Source: Burkholderia sp. Bp8992 (lineage in GTDB: Bacteria; Pseudomonadota; Gammaproteobacteria; Burkholderiales; Burkholderiaceae). Taken from it: a DNA stretch of 64,000 nt. Shown here piece after piece: positions 18,314-27,527 of this stretch. The translations under genes and the position numbers were made by a program. The number at the start of each line of letters is the position of its first letter. The first letter of the stretch is position 1. The notes beneath the pieces are model-generated. The model did no database searches, was not told the DNA's origin, and saw nothing but the letters and a program-made list of their open reading frames with translations. Where the stretch lies: NCBI RefSeq assembly GCF_003853705.1, contig NZ_QTQI01000003.1, positions 62,001-126,000 of the forward strand. Direction: 5' to 3'.

Positions 18314-19845
18314 GCCGCCCGTCCCAGTTCGATATCGTCTTGCCCGAGCGCGGCCCGCATGATTCGCTCTTCGGTCGCGAACGCACGCGGAATCTCCGCG
18401 CTGATGCGACCTTCGTGCATCACGAGCACGCGGTCGGCCATGCCGAGCACTTCCGGCAGTTCGCTCGAAATCATCAGTACCGCCATGCCGTCCCTGACCA
18501 GCTCCGACAGCGCCCCATACACTTCCGCCTTCGCGCCGACATCGATGCCTCGCGTCGGCTCGTCGATGATCAGCACCTTCGGCCCCGTCGCCAGCCACTT
18601 GCCGAGCACCACCTTCTGCTGATTGCCGCCAGACAATGTGCCGACCGGCAACGTCAGGTCGCTCGCCTTCAGGCGCAAGCGCGCTCCCCACTCATGCGCG
18701 AGCACCACTTCACGCGCAGCGGAGATCAAACCGTACCGTGTCAGGCGGCCGAGCACCGTCATCGATGCGTTGCGCGCGATGCTGAGTTCCAGTGCGAGTC
18801 CTTGCTGACGCCGGTCTTCCGGAACCATCGCGAGCCCGGCCTTGATCGCCCGCCCGGGTTGACCGGGCGCGAGCACCTTGCCCGCCACGCGGATCTCGCC
18901 CGAATCGAGCGGGTCGATGCCGAAGATCGCGCGCGCCACCTCGCTGCGGCCGGCACCCACCAGGCCGGCCAGCGCGACGATTTCACCGGCGCGCACATCG
19001 AACGACACGTCCTTGAACACGCCGGTGCGCGTGAGTCCCCGCACCGCCAGCTTCACGTCGCCCGGCTCGACCTGCGCTTTCGGATAGAACGTCTCCAGAT
19101 CGCGCCCCACCATCTTCGCGACGATGTCGGCCGTGGTCATGTCCGACGTGCGCGCGTCGAAAACCTTCGCGCCGTCCCGCATGATCGTCAGGTGCTGCGT
19201 CAACGCGAACACTTCCTCCAGACGGTGCGTGATGAACAGGATCGCCGCGCCCCGCTCGCGCAGCGTCCGCACGATCGCGAACAGTCGCTCGACTTCGGGA
19301 AGCGACAGCGCCGCGGTGGGCTCGTCCATGATCAGCACGTTTGCGTCGACCGACAGCGCCTTCGCGATCTCGATGACCTGCTGGTCCGCAATCGACAGGC
19401 CGCGCACCAGCTGCTGCGGTTTCAGGTTCACGCCCAGCGATACGAGCAACTCGGCCACTTCCCGGTGCATCGTGTCGTAATCGATGCGCCCGAACCGGTC
19501 GACGGGCTGCCGTCCCATGTAGATGTTTTCCGCGATCGACAGATCGAAGAAAAGCGTCGGCTCCTGATAAATCACCGCGATGCCGGCATCGCGCGCATCG
19601 GCCGGCGACGAAAATCGCCGCTCGGCTCCGTCGATGGTCAGCGTGCCCGTGTCGGGCGCATGGACGCCCGCGAGAATCTTCACGAGGGTCGATTTGCCTG
19701 CGCCGTTTTCGCCGAGCAGCGCGTGCACTTCGCCCGGCATCATCGCGAGGTTGCCGTCGATCAGCGCGCGCACCGCGCCGAACGACTTGCTGGCGCCGCT
19801 GAGCGCCAGCCGCGGCACGGCCGTGCCGCTTGAGGATGTCTGCAC
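18310..19845 (-). CDS. rhaT: Rhamnose ABC transporter ATPase RhaT
   Basis: A 511-residue tandem-domain sugar ATPase. The open frame extends to a GTG at 19905 without a ribosome site; the GTG at 19845 has GGAG at 6-bp spacing and was chosen. The N-terminal domain has Walker [10 protein letters not shown], signature [15 protein letters not shown] and Walker [12 protein letters not shown]. The C-terminal domain has a degenerate Walker A (GLVGAGRSE), signature [15 protein letters not shown] and [12 protein letters not shown]. This is the usual pattern for RbsA/AraG-type importers, in which only one site is fully active. It powers uptake through RhaP and RhaQ. Confidence 0.93.
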   Translation of the reverse strand: MQTSSSGTAVPRLALSGASKSFGAVRALIDGNLAMMPGEVHALLGENGAGKSTLVKILAGVHAPDTGTLTIDGAERRFSSPADARDAGIAVIYQEPTLFFDLSIAENIYMGRQPVDRFGRIDYDTMHREVAELLVSLGVNLKPQQLVRGLSIADQQVIEIAKALSVDANVLIMDEPTAALSLPEVERLFAIVRTLRERGAAILFITHRLEEVFALTQHLTIMRDGAKVFDARTSDMTTADIVAKMVGRDLETFYPKAQVEPGDVKLAVRGLTRTGVFKDVSFDVRAGEIVALAGLVGAGRSEVARAIFGIDPLDSGEIRVAGKVLAPGQPGRAIKAGLAMVPEDRRQQGLALELSIARNASMTVLGRLTRYGLISAAREVVLAHEWGARLRLKASDLTLPVGTLSGGNQQKVVLGKWLATGPKVLIIDEPTRGIDVGAKAEVYGALSELVRDGMAVLMISSELPEVLGMADRVLVMHEGRISAEIPRAFATEERIMRAALGQDDIELGRAA

Positions 19846-19907
19846 TGTTGTCTCCGTCGATATTGTCGTTGTGCGGCCGTCACGTGTTGCGGCGGCCGCC
19901 GTCACCG

Positions 19908-20807
19908 CTAGATTCGATAGATGCGCTCGGCGTTGGCGACGAACAATTGCCGGCGCTCGTCATCGCTCGCGCCTGCGACGATGCGCGCGTAGGCTTGCCA
20001 CAACGCGTCGTACGAGCCGAACAGCCTGTCGACCGGAAAGTTCGACGCGAACATCGCACGCTCGATGCCGAAGGTATCCAGCGTCTCGAGCACATACGGA
20101 CGCAGGCTTTCCACGGTCCAGTGATGATCGAACATCGCCAGCCCGCTGACCTTGACAGCCACGTTCGGGCACGCGGCCAGCGTTTTCAGACCCTCGCGCC
20201 ATGCGCGATAGCCGGCGGGGCTGTCACGGTCGACGAACATTCCGGCGTGATTCAGCACGATCTGGATGTCCGGGTACATCCGCGCCAGCTGCGCCGCCTC
20301 GTCCATCTGCGATGGGTAGAGCTGCAAGTCGAACGACAGGCCGTATCGCGCAAGCAGTCCGAAGTTTTTCCGCCAGACCGGATCACGCAGGTAATGCCGT
20401 TGAACATAGCCGTACAGCGGGTTGTCATGCACGTTGAGGATCTGGCGAATACCGCGTATGTTTGCGAACGCAGCATGTCCGGCCAGCGTTGCCTCTACGT
20501 CGGATGCGCTCAGATCCGCCGCAGCGACGATGCCGTTCGGCCATCCGGCAGCACGGCCGTCGCCTGCATCGGCGAGCGCCTGCAGCCAGCGCGTCTCCTC
20601 GACCGGGTCGGCCGGATCGTGATTGGCCTCGACGTGCACGATCTTCACGATCTCGATCTCGCCCGCCTCGCTCAACAGATCATCGGGCAGGTAATCGTGC
20701 TTCAACAGCAGCGCATCGCCGACGAACGACGTTTCCGGATTCTCGAGCCACGGGTAGTGGTGCGTACCGGGCGACCAGAAATGCACATGGGGATCGATAA
20801 CTTGCAT
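19908..20807 (-). CDS. Amidohydrolase, probable L-rhamnono-1,4-lactonase
   Basis: A 299-residue TIM-barrel amidohydrolase of the fuconolactonase type (COG3618). It begins [20 protein letters not shown], where the HVH pair binds metal. Other family residues are in [19 protein letters not shown] and [15 protein letters not shown]. The ribosome site GGAGAAGCAGC precedes ATG 20807. In the non-phosphorylative pathway this enzyme opens L-rhamnono-1,4-lactone to L-rhamnonate, between the dehydrogenase (22250-23032) and dehydratase (23053-24231). It lies between the mutarotase and ATPase genes in the leftward operon. Lactonase specificity is inferred from context. Confidence 0.88.
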   Translation of the reverse strand: MQVIDPHVHFWSPGTHHYPWLENPETSFVGDALLLKHDYLPDDLLSEAGEIEIVKIVHVEANHDPADPVEETRWLQALADAGDGRAAGWPNGIVAAADLSASDVEATLAGHAAFANIRGIRQILNVHDNPLYGYVQRHYLRDPVWRKNFGLLARYGLSFDLQLYPSQMDEAAQLARMYPDIQIVLNHAGMFVDRDSPAGYRAWREGLKTLAACPNVAVKVSGLAMFDHHWTVESLRPYVLETLDTFGIERAMFASNFPVDRLFGSYDALWQAYARIVAGASDDERRQLFVANAERIYRI

Positions 20808-20827
20808 GCTGCTTCTCCGTGTGCGGG

Positions 20828-21142
20828 TCAGGGAAGATAGAACATCGGGACCAGCGGTTTCTGTGCCGGTGCGCCGTCCGAACCGGTGGCCATGATGTCG
20901 GACATGAAGCCCCACCATTTGCGCATCACGTCGTCGGTCACGAGCTGGTCCATCCGGTGATCGCGCTCGCGCTTCAGCACGGCAAACAGATGGTTCGTCG
21001 CATCGTCGAGAAAAATCCAGTAGTCGCGAATGCCGGCCTCGTGAAGCGTGTCGACCAGCTCGGGCCAGATCTCCCGGTGGCGTCGCCTGTACTCCTCGCT
21101 CTGCCCGGGGTTCAGCACCATCCGGAAGGCGATCGTCTCCAT
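20828..21142 (-). CDS. rhaM: L-rhamnose mutarotase
   Basis: A 104-residue protein of the RhaM/RhaU (YiiL) family. It starts METIAFRMVLNPGQ. The catalytic His lies in RRHREIWPEL, followed by the conserved GIRDYWIFLD and the WW pair in MRKWWGFMSDIM. It interconverts alpha and beta anomers of L-rhamnose so that imported sugar can be used at full rate by the dehydrogenase. It is the first gene of the leftward transport operon, 84 bp from the shared 40-bp operator-like element and divergent from the LysR gene. Confidence 0.95.
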   Translation of the reverse strand: METIAFRMVLNPGQSEEYRRRHREIWPELVDTLHEAGIRDYWIFLDDATNHLFAVLKRERDHRMDQLVTDDVMRKWWGFMSDIMATGSDGAPAQKPLVPMFYLP

Positions 21143-21225
21143 GTTTGAATCTCCGTCGTGTCATGCCGTTTTTCGTGCGCCAGCGGCGTATGGCAGCGAC
21201 TATAATTCCGCCACCGATAACAAAC

Positions 21226-21265
21226 CAATCCGTATTCGTGATTGGGCGATCCACAAACCGAATCG
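21226..21265. promoter_or_regulatory. Putative rhamnose LysR operator, copy A
   Basis: A 40-bp element, CAATCCG ... CGAT ... CAAACCGAATCG, is about 70% identical (28/40 by hand) to 27348-27387, with no gaps. It contains an inverted pair ATTCG/CGAAT and a T-N11-A motif. It lies between divergent lysR and rhaM, 11 bp from the lysR start. Confidence 0.7.
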
Positions 21266-21275
21266 CATTCCTCAC

Positions 21276-22220
21276 ATGAGTCCGCACGACGCCACCGTCT
21301 CTCTCATCAACCGCCTGAAGTTCAAGCACCTCGCGCTCCTCGTGGCGCTCGACGACACGCGCAACCTCCATCAGGCTGCGGACGAGATCAACGTCGCGCA
21401 ACCGAGCGCGAGCCGCATGCTGGGCGATATCGAGGACGCATTCGGTTTCCGGCTGTTCGAGCGCAACGCCCGCGGCATGTCTCCTACCGCGCTGGGAGAG
21501 GTCGTGCTCACCTACGCTCGCCGCGCACTGTCCGACCTGACCCGCTTCGCCGAGGATCTGGACGCAAAGCGCCGCGGCGGGCACGGCCAGCTCACGGTCG
21601 GCGCGATCATGGGCGCCGCACCCGACGTACTGGCACTCGCCGTCGCCACGCTGAAAACCGAGCGCCCGCTCCTCAACATGCGGATCCTGGGCGAAACCAG
21701 CGATCAGATCGTTCAGCTCCTCTACCGACGCGATGTCGACCTTGCACTTGGCCGACTGACCGCATCGCTCCAGCACAACGACTTCAGCTTCGAGCCGCTC
21801 GCACGCGAGACGCTCGTGCTCGTCGTGCGCCCCCGACACCCGCTCGCCGACGTGTCCCGCGTGTCGCTCGACGAGCTCGTCGCATGGCCCTGGATCGCGC
21901 AGCCGGTCACGAGCCCCGCGCGCGCCATCCTGGAAGAGGAGCTTGCCCGCGCGAATCTGTCGACGCCGGCCAACATCACGGAATGCGGCTCGATCTTCGC
22001 CACCCTGCAGCTCGTCGGCACGTACGATGCCGTCGCAATGCTTCCCGAATCGGTCGTCCGCGACCACGTGCGCGCAAAGCTGCTCGTCGCACTGCCGATC
22101 GAGATCGGCAAGAGCCTGCCCGGCTACGGGATCCTCACACGCAAGGAGGAACCGCTGTCCGAGCCGGCGGTTCACTTCATTGCCCTGCTTCGCCGCTTCT
22201 CGCAGCCGATCGCGAACTGA
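21276..22220 (+). CDS. LysR family regulator of rhamnose utilisation
   Basis: A 314-residue LysR-type regulator, ATG at 21276. The helix-turn-helix covers about residues 15-70 (LVALDDTRNLHQAADEINVAQPSASRMLGDIEDAFG), followed by the effector domain (QLTVGAIMGAAPDVLALAV onward). This subtype resembles GalR/GbpR regulators of sugar catabolism (PBP2 domain of the ChvE-linked group). It sits alone on the plus strand between two leftward rhamnose operons. A 40-bp element next to its start is repeated before the other operon, so it probably regulates both and itself. Whether it activates or represses is not visible. Confidence 0.92.
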   Translation: MSPHDATVSLINRLKFKHLALLVALDDTRNLHQAADEINVAQPSASRMLGDIEDAFGFRLFERNARGMSPTALGEVVLTYARRALSDLTRFAEDLDAKRRGGHGQLTVGAIMGAAPDVLALAVATLKTERPLLNMRILGETSDQIVQLLYRRDVDLALGRLTASLQHNDFSFEPLARETLVLVVRPRHPLADVSRVSLDELVAWPWIAQPVTSPARAILEEELARANLSTPANITECGSIFATLQLVGTYDAVAMLPESVVRDHVRAKLLVALPIEIGKSLPGYGILTRKEEPLSEPAVHFIALLRRFSQPIAN

Positions 22221-22249
22221 TCACGCGGGCCCCGAAGGCGGCCCTTCGC

Positions 22250-23032
22250 TCACTGCAGGTTCACGAACATCCCGCCATCGACCAGTAGCGCGGCACCCGT
22301 CACATAGCGTGCACGGTCGGACGCGAGGAACACCACGCAATCGGCAACGTCCTCGGGCTGCCCCAGCCTGCCGAGCGGGATGCGTTTCTCGAAATAGCGC
22401 CGCTTGTCTTCGTCCTCGAGATCCGCTGCGTTCAGATCGGTCGCGATCGTCCCCGGCATCACGGAATTGCAGCGAATACCGTACGGGCCGAGCGCGATCG
22501 CGCACGACTGCATCAACGAGTGCACGCCCGCCTTCGTCGGCGTGTAATGCGTCTGCATGCCGCCGCCCACGAGTGCGCTGATCGAACTGGTTGCGACGAT
22601 CGCGCCGCCGGTTCCCTGCTCCTTCATCTGACGTGCGACCGCCTGCGTCACATAGAACGCACCGTTCAGGTTGACGCCGATCGTGCGCTCCAGGACCGAC
22701 GGAGGCATGTCGAGAAACGCGTGAAACGGACAGATGCCGGCGTTGCTGGCCAGCACGTCGACCTTGCCGAACGCGTCGACCGCGTGGCGAACCAGGTCGA
22801 TGCCGGTTTGCGGCAGCGCGACGTTGCCCTCGATCGCGATCGCGCGACGACCTGCGCGCTCGACTTCGGCGACGACTTCGGCAATGGCGGAGCGCCGCCC
22901 ATACGACGCGTCGTTGTCGCCCCAGTAATTGACGACCACGTCCGCGCCTTCACGCGCGCTGGCGACGGCGATAGCCCGGCCGATGCCCCGCGAGCCCCCA
23001 GTGACGATGACGACCTTGTCTTCGAGCAGCAC
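22250..23032 (-). CDS. SDR oxidoreductase, probable L-rhamnose 1-dehydrogenase
   Basis: A 260-residue classical short-chain dehydrogenase. The GTG start at 23032 has GAGGAG 7 bp upstream. It has the cofactor loop TGGSRGIG, NAG (SNAGICPF) and the catalytic Ser ... YTPTK. The sequence closely follows the L-rhamnose dehydrogenases of Azotobacter and Sphingomonas pathways: an NYWGD segment replaces an acidic NAD-specific residue, which suggests NADP or dual use. It oxidises L-rhamnose to L-rhamnono-1,4-lactone, the first step after mutarotation. It is the last gene of the leftward catabolic operon and converges on lysR. Confidence 0.88.
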   Translation of the reverse strand: MLLEDKVVIVTGGSRGIGRAIAVASAREGADVVVNYWGDNDASYGRRSAIAEVVAEVERAGRRAIAIEGNVALPQTGIDLVRHAVDAFGKVDVLASNAGICPFHAFLDMPPSVLERTIGVNLNGAFYVTQAVARQMKEQGTGGAIVATSSISALVGGGMQTHYTPTKAGVHSLMQSCAIALGPYGIRCNSVMPGTIATDLNAADLEDEDKRRYFEKRIPLGRLGQPEDVADCVVFLASDRARYVTGAALLVDGGMFVNLQ

Positions 23033-23052
23033 CTTGTTTCTCCTCGTTGCGT

Positions 23053-24231
23053 TCAATGCGTGTATGGACGAACCAGCGCGCACTCCGGATTGAGCCGCAC
23101 GCCGAATCCCGGCCGGTCCGGCACCTTCATCCGCCCGTTGACCGGAACCGGTTCGTCGAGCAACAGCGGCGTGAACATCGGTACGACTTCGTCCGCGTTC
23201 GGTGCCATCATCAGGAACTCCGCGAACGGCGAATTGTGGCGCGTCACGACGAAATGGTAGCTGTACACCGATGAGCCGTGCGGTACCACCATCACGTTGT
23301 GCGCGTCCGCCAGCGCCGAAATCTTGATGAGCTCGGTAATCCCGCCGCACCAGCCGACGTCCGGCTGGATCAGGTCGCAACATCCCATTTCGAGCAGCAT
23401 GCGGAAGCCCCACCGGGTCGCCTCATGCTCGCCCGTCGACACCATCATGCCGCGCGGAACGTTGCGCCGCAGTTCCGCATAGCCCCAGTAGTCGTCGGGC
23501 GGCAGGCATTCTTCGATCCACTTCAGACCGTATTCATGGGCGGCGTTGGCGAGGCGCGTCGCATAGCGCACGTCGAGGCTCATCCAGCAGTCGAACATCA
23601 GCCAGAAGTCGTCGCCGACGCGGTTGCGCATGTCGGCGAGTTTCTCCAGGTTCTTCCTGAGTCCTTCCTCGTTCTCGGCCGGACCGTGCTGCAACGGCAT
23701 CTTGCCGCCGATGAAGCCCATCTGCTTCGCGAGATCCGGGCGAGCGCCGGTGGCGTAGAACATCAGCTCGTCGCGTACCGGGCCGCCGAGCAGCTGATAG
23801 ACGGGTTCGCCACGCACCTTGCCGAGCAGATCCCACAACGCGAGATCGACGCCGGAGATCGTGTTGAGCACGACGCCCTTGCGCCCATAGTAGAGCGTCG
23901 CGTAATACATCTGGTCCCACATCGTCTCGATGTCGGTCACACACCGGCCCTCGAGGAAACGCGCGAGATGCCTTTCGACGATGAACGCGCCGATTTCGCC
24001 GCCCGTCGTGACCGCGAAGCCCACACTGCCGTCGCTCGCTTCGATCTCGACCACGAGCGTACCGAGGACGTTGATGCCGAACGACCGCCGGCTCTGACGG
24101 TATTCCGGGTAACGCGACATCGGCGTGGCGATGTGGTCGTCGATCCAGTGTCCGTCGTCCTGATCGTGATAATCCGCGCCGCCGCCGCGAACGGTGAACG
24201 CACGCACATGCTTGATGGTGGGCATGGCCAT
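23053..24231 (-). CDS. rhmD: L-rhamnonate dehydratase
   Basis: A 392-residue enolase-superfamily dehydratase, very close by eye to E. coli RhmD: shared segments include [41 protein letters not shown] and MGFIGGKMP. Metal ligands are the Asp in [11 protein letters not shown], the Glu in KWIEECLPP and the Glu in STGEHEAT; the catalytic His is in [10 protein letters not shown]. It removes water from L-rhamnonate to give 2-keto-3-deoxy-L-rhamnonate. It lies 20 bp before the dehydrogenase gene and 30 bp after the MFS gene in one operon. This is the most specific marker that the locus handles L-rhamnose rather than L-fucose. Confidence 0.96.
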   Translation of the reverse strand: MAMPTIKHVRAFTVRGGGADYHDQDDGHWIDDHIATPMSRYPEYRQSRRSFGINVLGTLVVEIEASDGSVGFAVTTGGEIGAFIVERHLARFLEGRCVTDIETMWDQMYYATLYYGRKGVVLNTISGVDLALWDLLGKVRGEPVYQLLGGPVRDELMFYATGARPDLAKQMGFIGGKMPLQHGPAENEEGLRKNLEKLADMRNRVGDDFWLMFDCWMSLDVRYATRLANAAHEYGLKWIEECLPPDDYWGYAELRRNVPRGMMVSTGEHEATRWGFRMLLEMGCCDLIQPDVGWCGGITELIKISALADAHNVMVVPHGSSVYSYHFVVTRHNSPFAEFLMMAPNADEVVPMFTPLLLDEPVPVNGRMKVPDRPGFGVRLNPECALVRPYTH

Positions 24232-24261
24232 GAAGAATAAGCTCCGAATGTTTTGGCTGGG

Positions 24262-25590
24262 TTACCGCATGCGCTGGACAGGCGGTTTGAATGGATCGGC
24301 GGCAATGCCGACGGATCGACGCGGCACGATGACCGCAATCAGCAACGCCGCCAGCAAGCTGGCAAGCGCGAGAACCTGCAGCCCGGCCGCCCCTGCACCG
24401 AACCAACGATCGGCCGATGCGCGCAGCGTCGGTGCGATGAATCCGCCCAGGCTGCCGAGTGAATTGATGAGCGCGATCCCGCCCGCGGCGGCCGCCCCGG
24501 TCAGGTCTCGCGCGGGAAACGTCCAGAACAGCGGCTGGGCGGCAATGAAGCCGCTCGCGGCCGCGCACAGCCCGGCGAGCGCGACGAGTGGCGCAGGCGC
24601 AATGCCCGACAGCGCAATGCCGGCGGCGGCACACACGAGCATGACGATCGCCCAGCGCCGATGTCCGCTCGAGCGCTCCGCCAGGCGCGGTACCCACCAT
24701 GCGGCGCCCAGCGCGCATAACCACGGCACTGCGGTGACCAGCCCGACTTCGAAGCCGACACGTCGGCCGAGCAATGCACCGACTTGTTGCGGCAGAAAGA
24801 AGATGACGCCATACACGCTCATCTGGATCAACGCATAGATGGCCGCATAAGCCAGCACACGCGCGTTCGTCATGGCAGCCATCACGCTGCGTGGGCCATG
24901 TTGCGTCGCGATCTTCGCATCCTGCTCGATCGCGTCGACCAGCACGCGGCGAGCCGGCACACCGAGCCATTGCGCGTCGGCCGGCGCATCGTCGAGATAG
25001 CGAAGCGCCCATACCCCGACCAGCGACGCCAGCCCGCCCTCCACGATGAACATCCAGCGCCAGCCGGCCAGGCCGAATGCGCCATGGAGATCCAGCAACA
25101 ACCCCGACAAGGGCGCGCCGAAGATGAACGCCAACGGCGCGCCGAAATAGAACACGCCGATCGCGCGGGCACGTGCCGATTGCGGAAACCAGTTCGTCAG
25201 GTAATAAATGATCCCCGGGAAGAACCCTGCTTCGGCAACGCCCAGCAGAAAACGCAATACGTAAAAGGTGGTTGCGCTGTTCGTGAACGCCATTCCCGCC
25301 GACACGAGCCCCCATGTGACCATGATCCGGCACATCCAGATTCGCGCCCCGACCCGATGCATGATCAGGTTGCTCGGTACCTCGAGCAGCGCGTAGCCGA
25401 CGAAGAACACGCCTGCGCCAAAAGCGAATGCCGCATCGGACAGGCCGGCATCGCGTTGCAGTGCGTGCTGGGCAAAGCCGACATTCGTCCGGTCGAGAAA
25501 TGCGAGGACATACATCAGCAACAGGAACGGCAGCAACCTCCGCATGACCCTGCCGACCGTCTGCTCGACAGTGGGTTGCGTCGCGTGCAT
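24262..25590 (-). CDS. MFS transporter (anion:cation symporter type)
   Basis: A 442-residue, 12-helix major facilitator of the ACS family. Visible features are RRLLPFLLLMYVLAFLDRTN at the first helix and the family motif around GVAEAGFFPGIIYYLTNWF. In enterobacteria a related carrier (RhmT) is encoded next to rhmD and is thought to import L-rhamnonate. Here it sits between the keto-deoxy-rhamnonate dehydrogenase and rhmD in the same operon, so uptake of the free sugar acid alongside the ABC importer for the sugar is a sensible reading. Confidence 0.9.
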   Translation of the reverse strand: MHATQPTVEQTVGRVMRRLLPFLLLMYVLAFLDRTNVGFAQHALQRDAGLSDAAFAFGAGVFFVGYALLEVPSNLIMHRVGARIWMCRIMVTWGLVSAGMAFTNSATTFYVLRFLLGVAEAGFFPGIIYYLTNWFPQSARARAIGVFYFGAPLAFIFGAPLSGLLLDLHGAFGLAGWRWMFIVEGGLASLVGVWALRYLDDAPADAQWLGVPARRVLVDAIEQDAKIATQHGPRSVMAAMTNARVLAYAAIYALIQMSVYGVIFFLPQQVGALLGRRVGFEVGLVTAVPWLCALGAAWWVPRLAERSSGHRRWAIVMLVCAAAGIALSGIAPAPLVALAGLCAAASGFIAAQPLFWTFPARDLTGAAAAGGIALINSLGSLGGFIAPTLRASADRWFGAGAAGLQVLALASLLAALLIAVIVPRRSVGIAADPFKPPVQRMR

Positions 25591-25666
25591 CGTGGTGTCT
25601 CCTTGTCCGGGCGGTCGCTCCGCCCTGTATCGTGCGACCCGCTTGGCGCGGGTCGACTACCGTCGA

Positions 25667-26419
25667 TCAATAGGTGGCGCGACCGCCCGACAGGTCGAAT
25701 ACGGCCCCGGTGCTGAATGCGCAATCCTCGGACGCGAGCCACAGGATCAGCGAAGCAGCCTCTTCCGGCATCAGGAAGCGGTTCATCGGTATCTTCGACA
25801 GCATGTAGTCGATATGCTGCTGCGACATCGAGTCGAAGATCTCGGTCTTCGCTGCCGCGGGCGTGACTGCATTCACGAGGATGCCGCGGGTCGCCAGCTC
25901 CTTGCCGAGCGATTTCGTGAGGCCGATCAGGCCGGCCTTCGAGGCGCTGTAGTGCGATGCGTTCGGATTGCCTTCCTTGCCGGCCACCGATGCGATGTTG
26001 ACGATGCGGCCGTAGCCCTTCTCGAGCATTCGCGGCACCACGGCGCGGCAGGTCAGATACGAGCCGATCAGGTTCACGTCGATCACGCGGCGCCAGACCT
26101 CGGGCGGCAGTTCCCACGTCAGACCGTTGCCCCCCGTGATACCGGCGCTGTTGATCAGCACGTCGATCGCACCGTGCCGCTCGAACGTGGCCGTGGCCGC
26201 GGCGTCGACGGACGCTTCGTCGGTCAGTTCGACGATCACGGTCGACACGGTGCCGAGTTCCGACAGTTCGCGCTGGCTGCGTGCGAGCCGATCCCCGTCG
26301 ACGTCCCACAACGACACCGCCGCACCGGAGCGCAGCGCGCGCTGCGCGACCGCATAGCCGATGCCGCGCGCGCCGCCCGTGATCACGACCACACGGCCGC
26401 TCAATTCGATCTGGTTCAT
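25667..26419 (-). CDS. SDR oxidoreductase, probable 2-keto-3-deoxy-L-rhamnonate 4-dehydrogenase
   Basis: A 250-residue classical SDR with TGGARGIG, the LWDVDGDR acidic loop favouring NAD, NSAG and the catalytic YSASK. Its start overlaps the end of the hydrolase gene as ATGA. In the oxidative rhamnose route an SDR of this kind oxidises 2-keto-3-deoxy-L-rhamnonate at C4 to the diketo acid split by the next enzyme; the order of genes supports this. The assignment rests on context more than on sequence, since SDR substrates cannot be read from motifs. Confidence 0.85.
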   Translation of the reverse strand: MNQIELSGRVVVITGGARGIGYAVAQRALRSGAAVSLWDVDGDRLARSQRELSELGTVSTVIVELTDEASVDAAATATFERHGAIDVLINSAGITGGNGLTWELPPEVWRRVIDVNLIGSYLTCRAVVPRMLEKGYGRIVNIASVAGKEGNPNASHYSASKAGLIGLTKSLGKELATRGILVNAVTPAAAKTEIFDSMSQQHIDYMLSKIPMNRFLMPEEAASLILWLASEDCAFSTGAVFDLSGGRATY

Positions 26420-27279
26420 CGCGCCTCCGGGATACGTGCGGCAACCGTGCGTTGCTGCTGCTCGCCAAGTCCGTCGATACCGAGCCGCATGGTCTGGCCC
26501 GCGCGAAGAAAGACCGGCTCCGGCTTCTGGCCCAACCCGACGCCGGGCGGCGTACCGGTGGAAATCACATCCCCCGGCTGCAGGCTCATGAACTGGCTGA
26601 TATAGGAAACGAGCGTGGCGACGTCGAAGATCATCGTCCGCGTGCTGCCATCCTGGTAGCACTTGCCATCGACCTCGAGCCACAGGCGCAGCGACTGGGG
26701 ATCGGGGATCTCGTCGCGCGTGACGAGCCACGGGCCGAGCGGGCCGAACGTGTCGCATCCCTTGCCCTTGTCCCACTGCCCGCCGCGCTCCAGCTGGTAC
26801 GCGCGCTCGGATACGTCATTGACGACGCAGTAGCCGGCGACGTATTCCAGTGCGCGTTCGCGCGACACATAGCGAGCCTCGCGACCGATGACGACACCCA
26901 GTTCGACTTCCCAGTCGACCTTCTCCGCGCCAGGGGGGATCTCGACGTCGTCGTGCGCGCCGACGATCGCGCTCGTCGCCTTCATGAACAGTACCGGCTC
27001 CGTCGGGACGGCCATGTTCGACTCCGCGGCGTGATCCGAATAGTTCAGGCCGACGCAAATCATCTTGCCGACCCGGCCGACACACGGGCCGATCCGGACG
27101 TTGGCCGGTGCGAGCGGAAGCGACGCCGCATCGAGCGCCGCGAGGCGGCGCAAGTTCTCGTCGGAAAGTGCGTCCAACGCGATGTCTTCCACGTGACCCG
27201 ACAGATCGCGAATTCGACCGTCCCCGTCAATGACGCCGGGTCGCTCATCGCCCGGCACACCAAAGCGCACCAACTTCAT
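26416..27279 (-). CDS. FAH-family hydrolase, probable 2,4-diketo-3-deoxy-L-rhamnonate hydrolase
   Basis: A 287-residue fumarylacetoacetase-fold enzyme, first gene of the leftward catabolic operon. ATG 27279 follows AGGAGACGTTGC. The N-terminal cap (MKLVRFGVPGDERPGVIDGD) is followed by the metal site: the Glu pair in VDWEVELGVVIG and the Asp in VVNDVSER, then GPWLVTRDEIPDPQ and ISTGTPPGVGLGQKP. It would cleave 2,4-diketo-3-deoxy-L-rhamnonate hydrolytically to pyruvate and L-lactate, the last step of the pathway. With this gene the set mutarotase-dehydrogenase-lactonase-dehydratase-dehydrogenase-hydrolase is complete in the window. Confidence 0.9.
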   Translation of the reverse strand: MKLVRFGVPGDERPGVIDGDGRIRDLSGHVEDIALDALSDENLRRLAALDAASLPLAPANVRIGPCVGRVGKMICVGLNYSDHAAESNMAVPTEPVLFMKATSAIVGAHDDVEIPPGAEKVDWEVELGVVIGREARYVSRERALEYVAGYCVVNDVSERAYQLERGGQWDKGKGCDTFGPLGPWLVTRDEIPDPQSLRLWLEVDGKCYQDGSTRTMIFDVATLVSYISQFMSLQPGDVISTGTPPGVGLGQKPEPVFLRAGQTMRLGIDGLGEQQQRTVAARIPEAR

Positions 27280-27347
27280 GCAACGTCTCCTCATGTGAAT
27301 TGAATGTCCTCTGCAGGGCCCATGTTGAAGCCCCGGCAATAGCGGAA

Positions 27348-27387
27348 CAATCCGAAATTCGCATGAAGCGATAGCCAAACCGAATCG
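27348..27387. promoter_or_regulatory. Putative rhamnose LysR operator, copy B
   Basis: Matches copy A (21226-21265) without gaps: the outer blocks CAATCCG and CAAACCGAATCG are identical and lie exactly 28 bp apart in both. CCGAAATTCG forms a local dyad. It lies 69-108 bp upstream of the hydrolase start, in the same orientation relative to transcription as copy A to rhaM. Confidence 0.7.
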
Positions 27388-27527
27388 ATCGGTCAGCGCG
27401 GCCTTTCGGCGTCATGTAGCCGCTCGGCCGAGATGCCGTGCTTGGCAAAGGCAGCCAAGTTGAACGTCCGTCCTGGACGGAGTGACGCAGGGTTTCTGCA
27501 GGCGCCGAGTTGTCCGGACTCAACGCG

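Noticed and set aside
22221-22249. GGGCC/GGCCC stem between the LysR and L-rhamnose dehydrogenase genes as a terminator
   Set aside because: Five base pairs only and no T tract on either strand.
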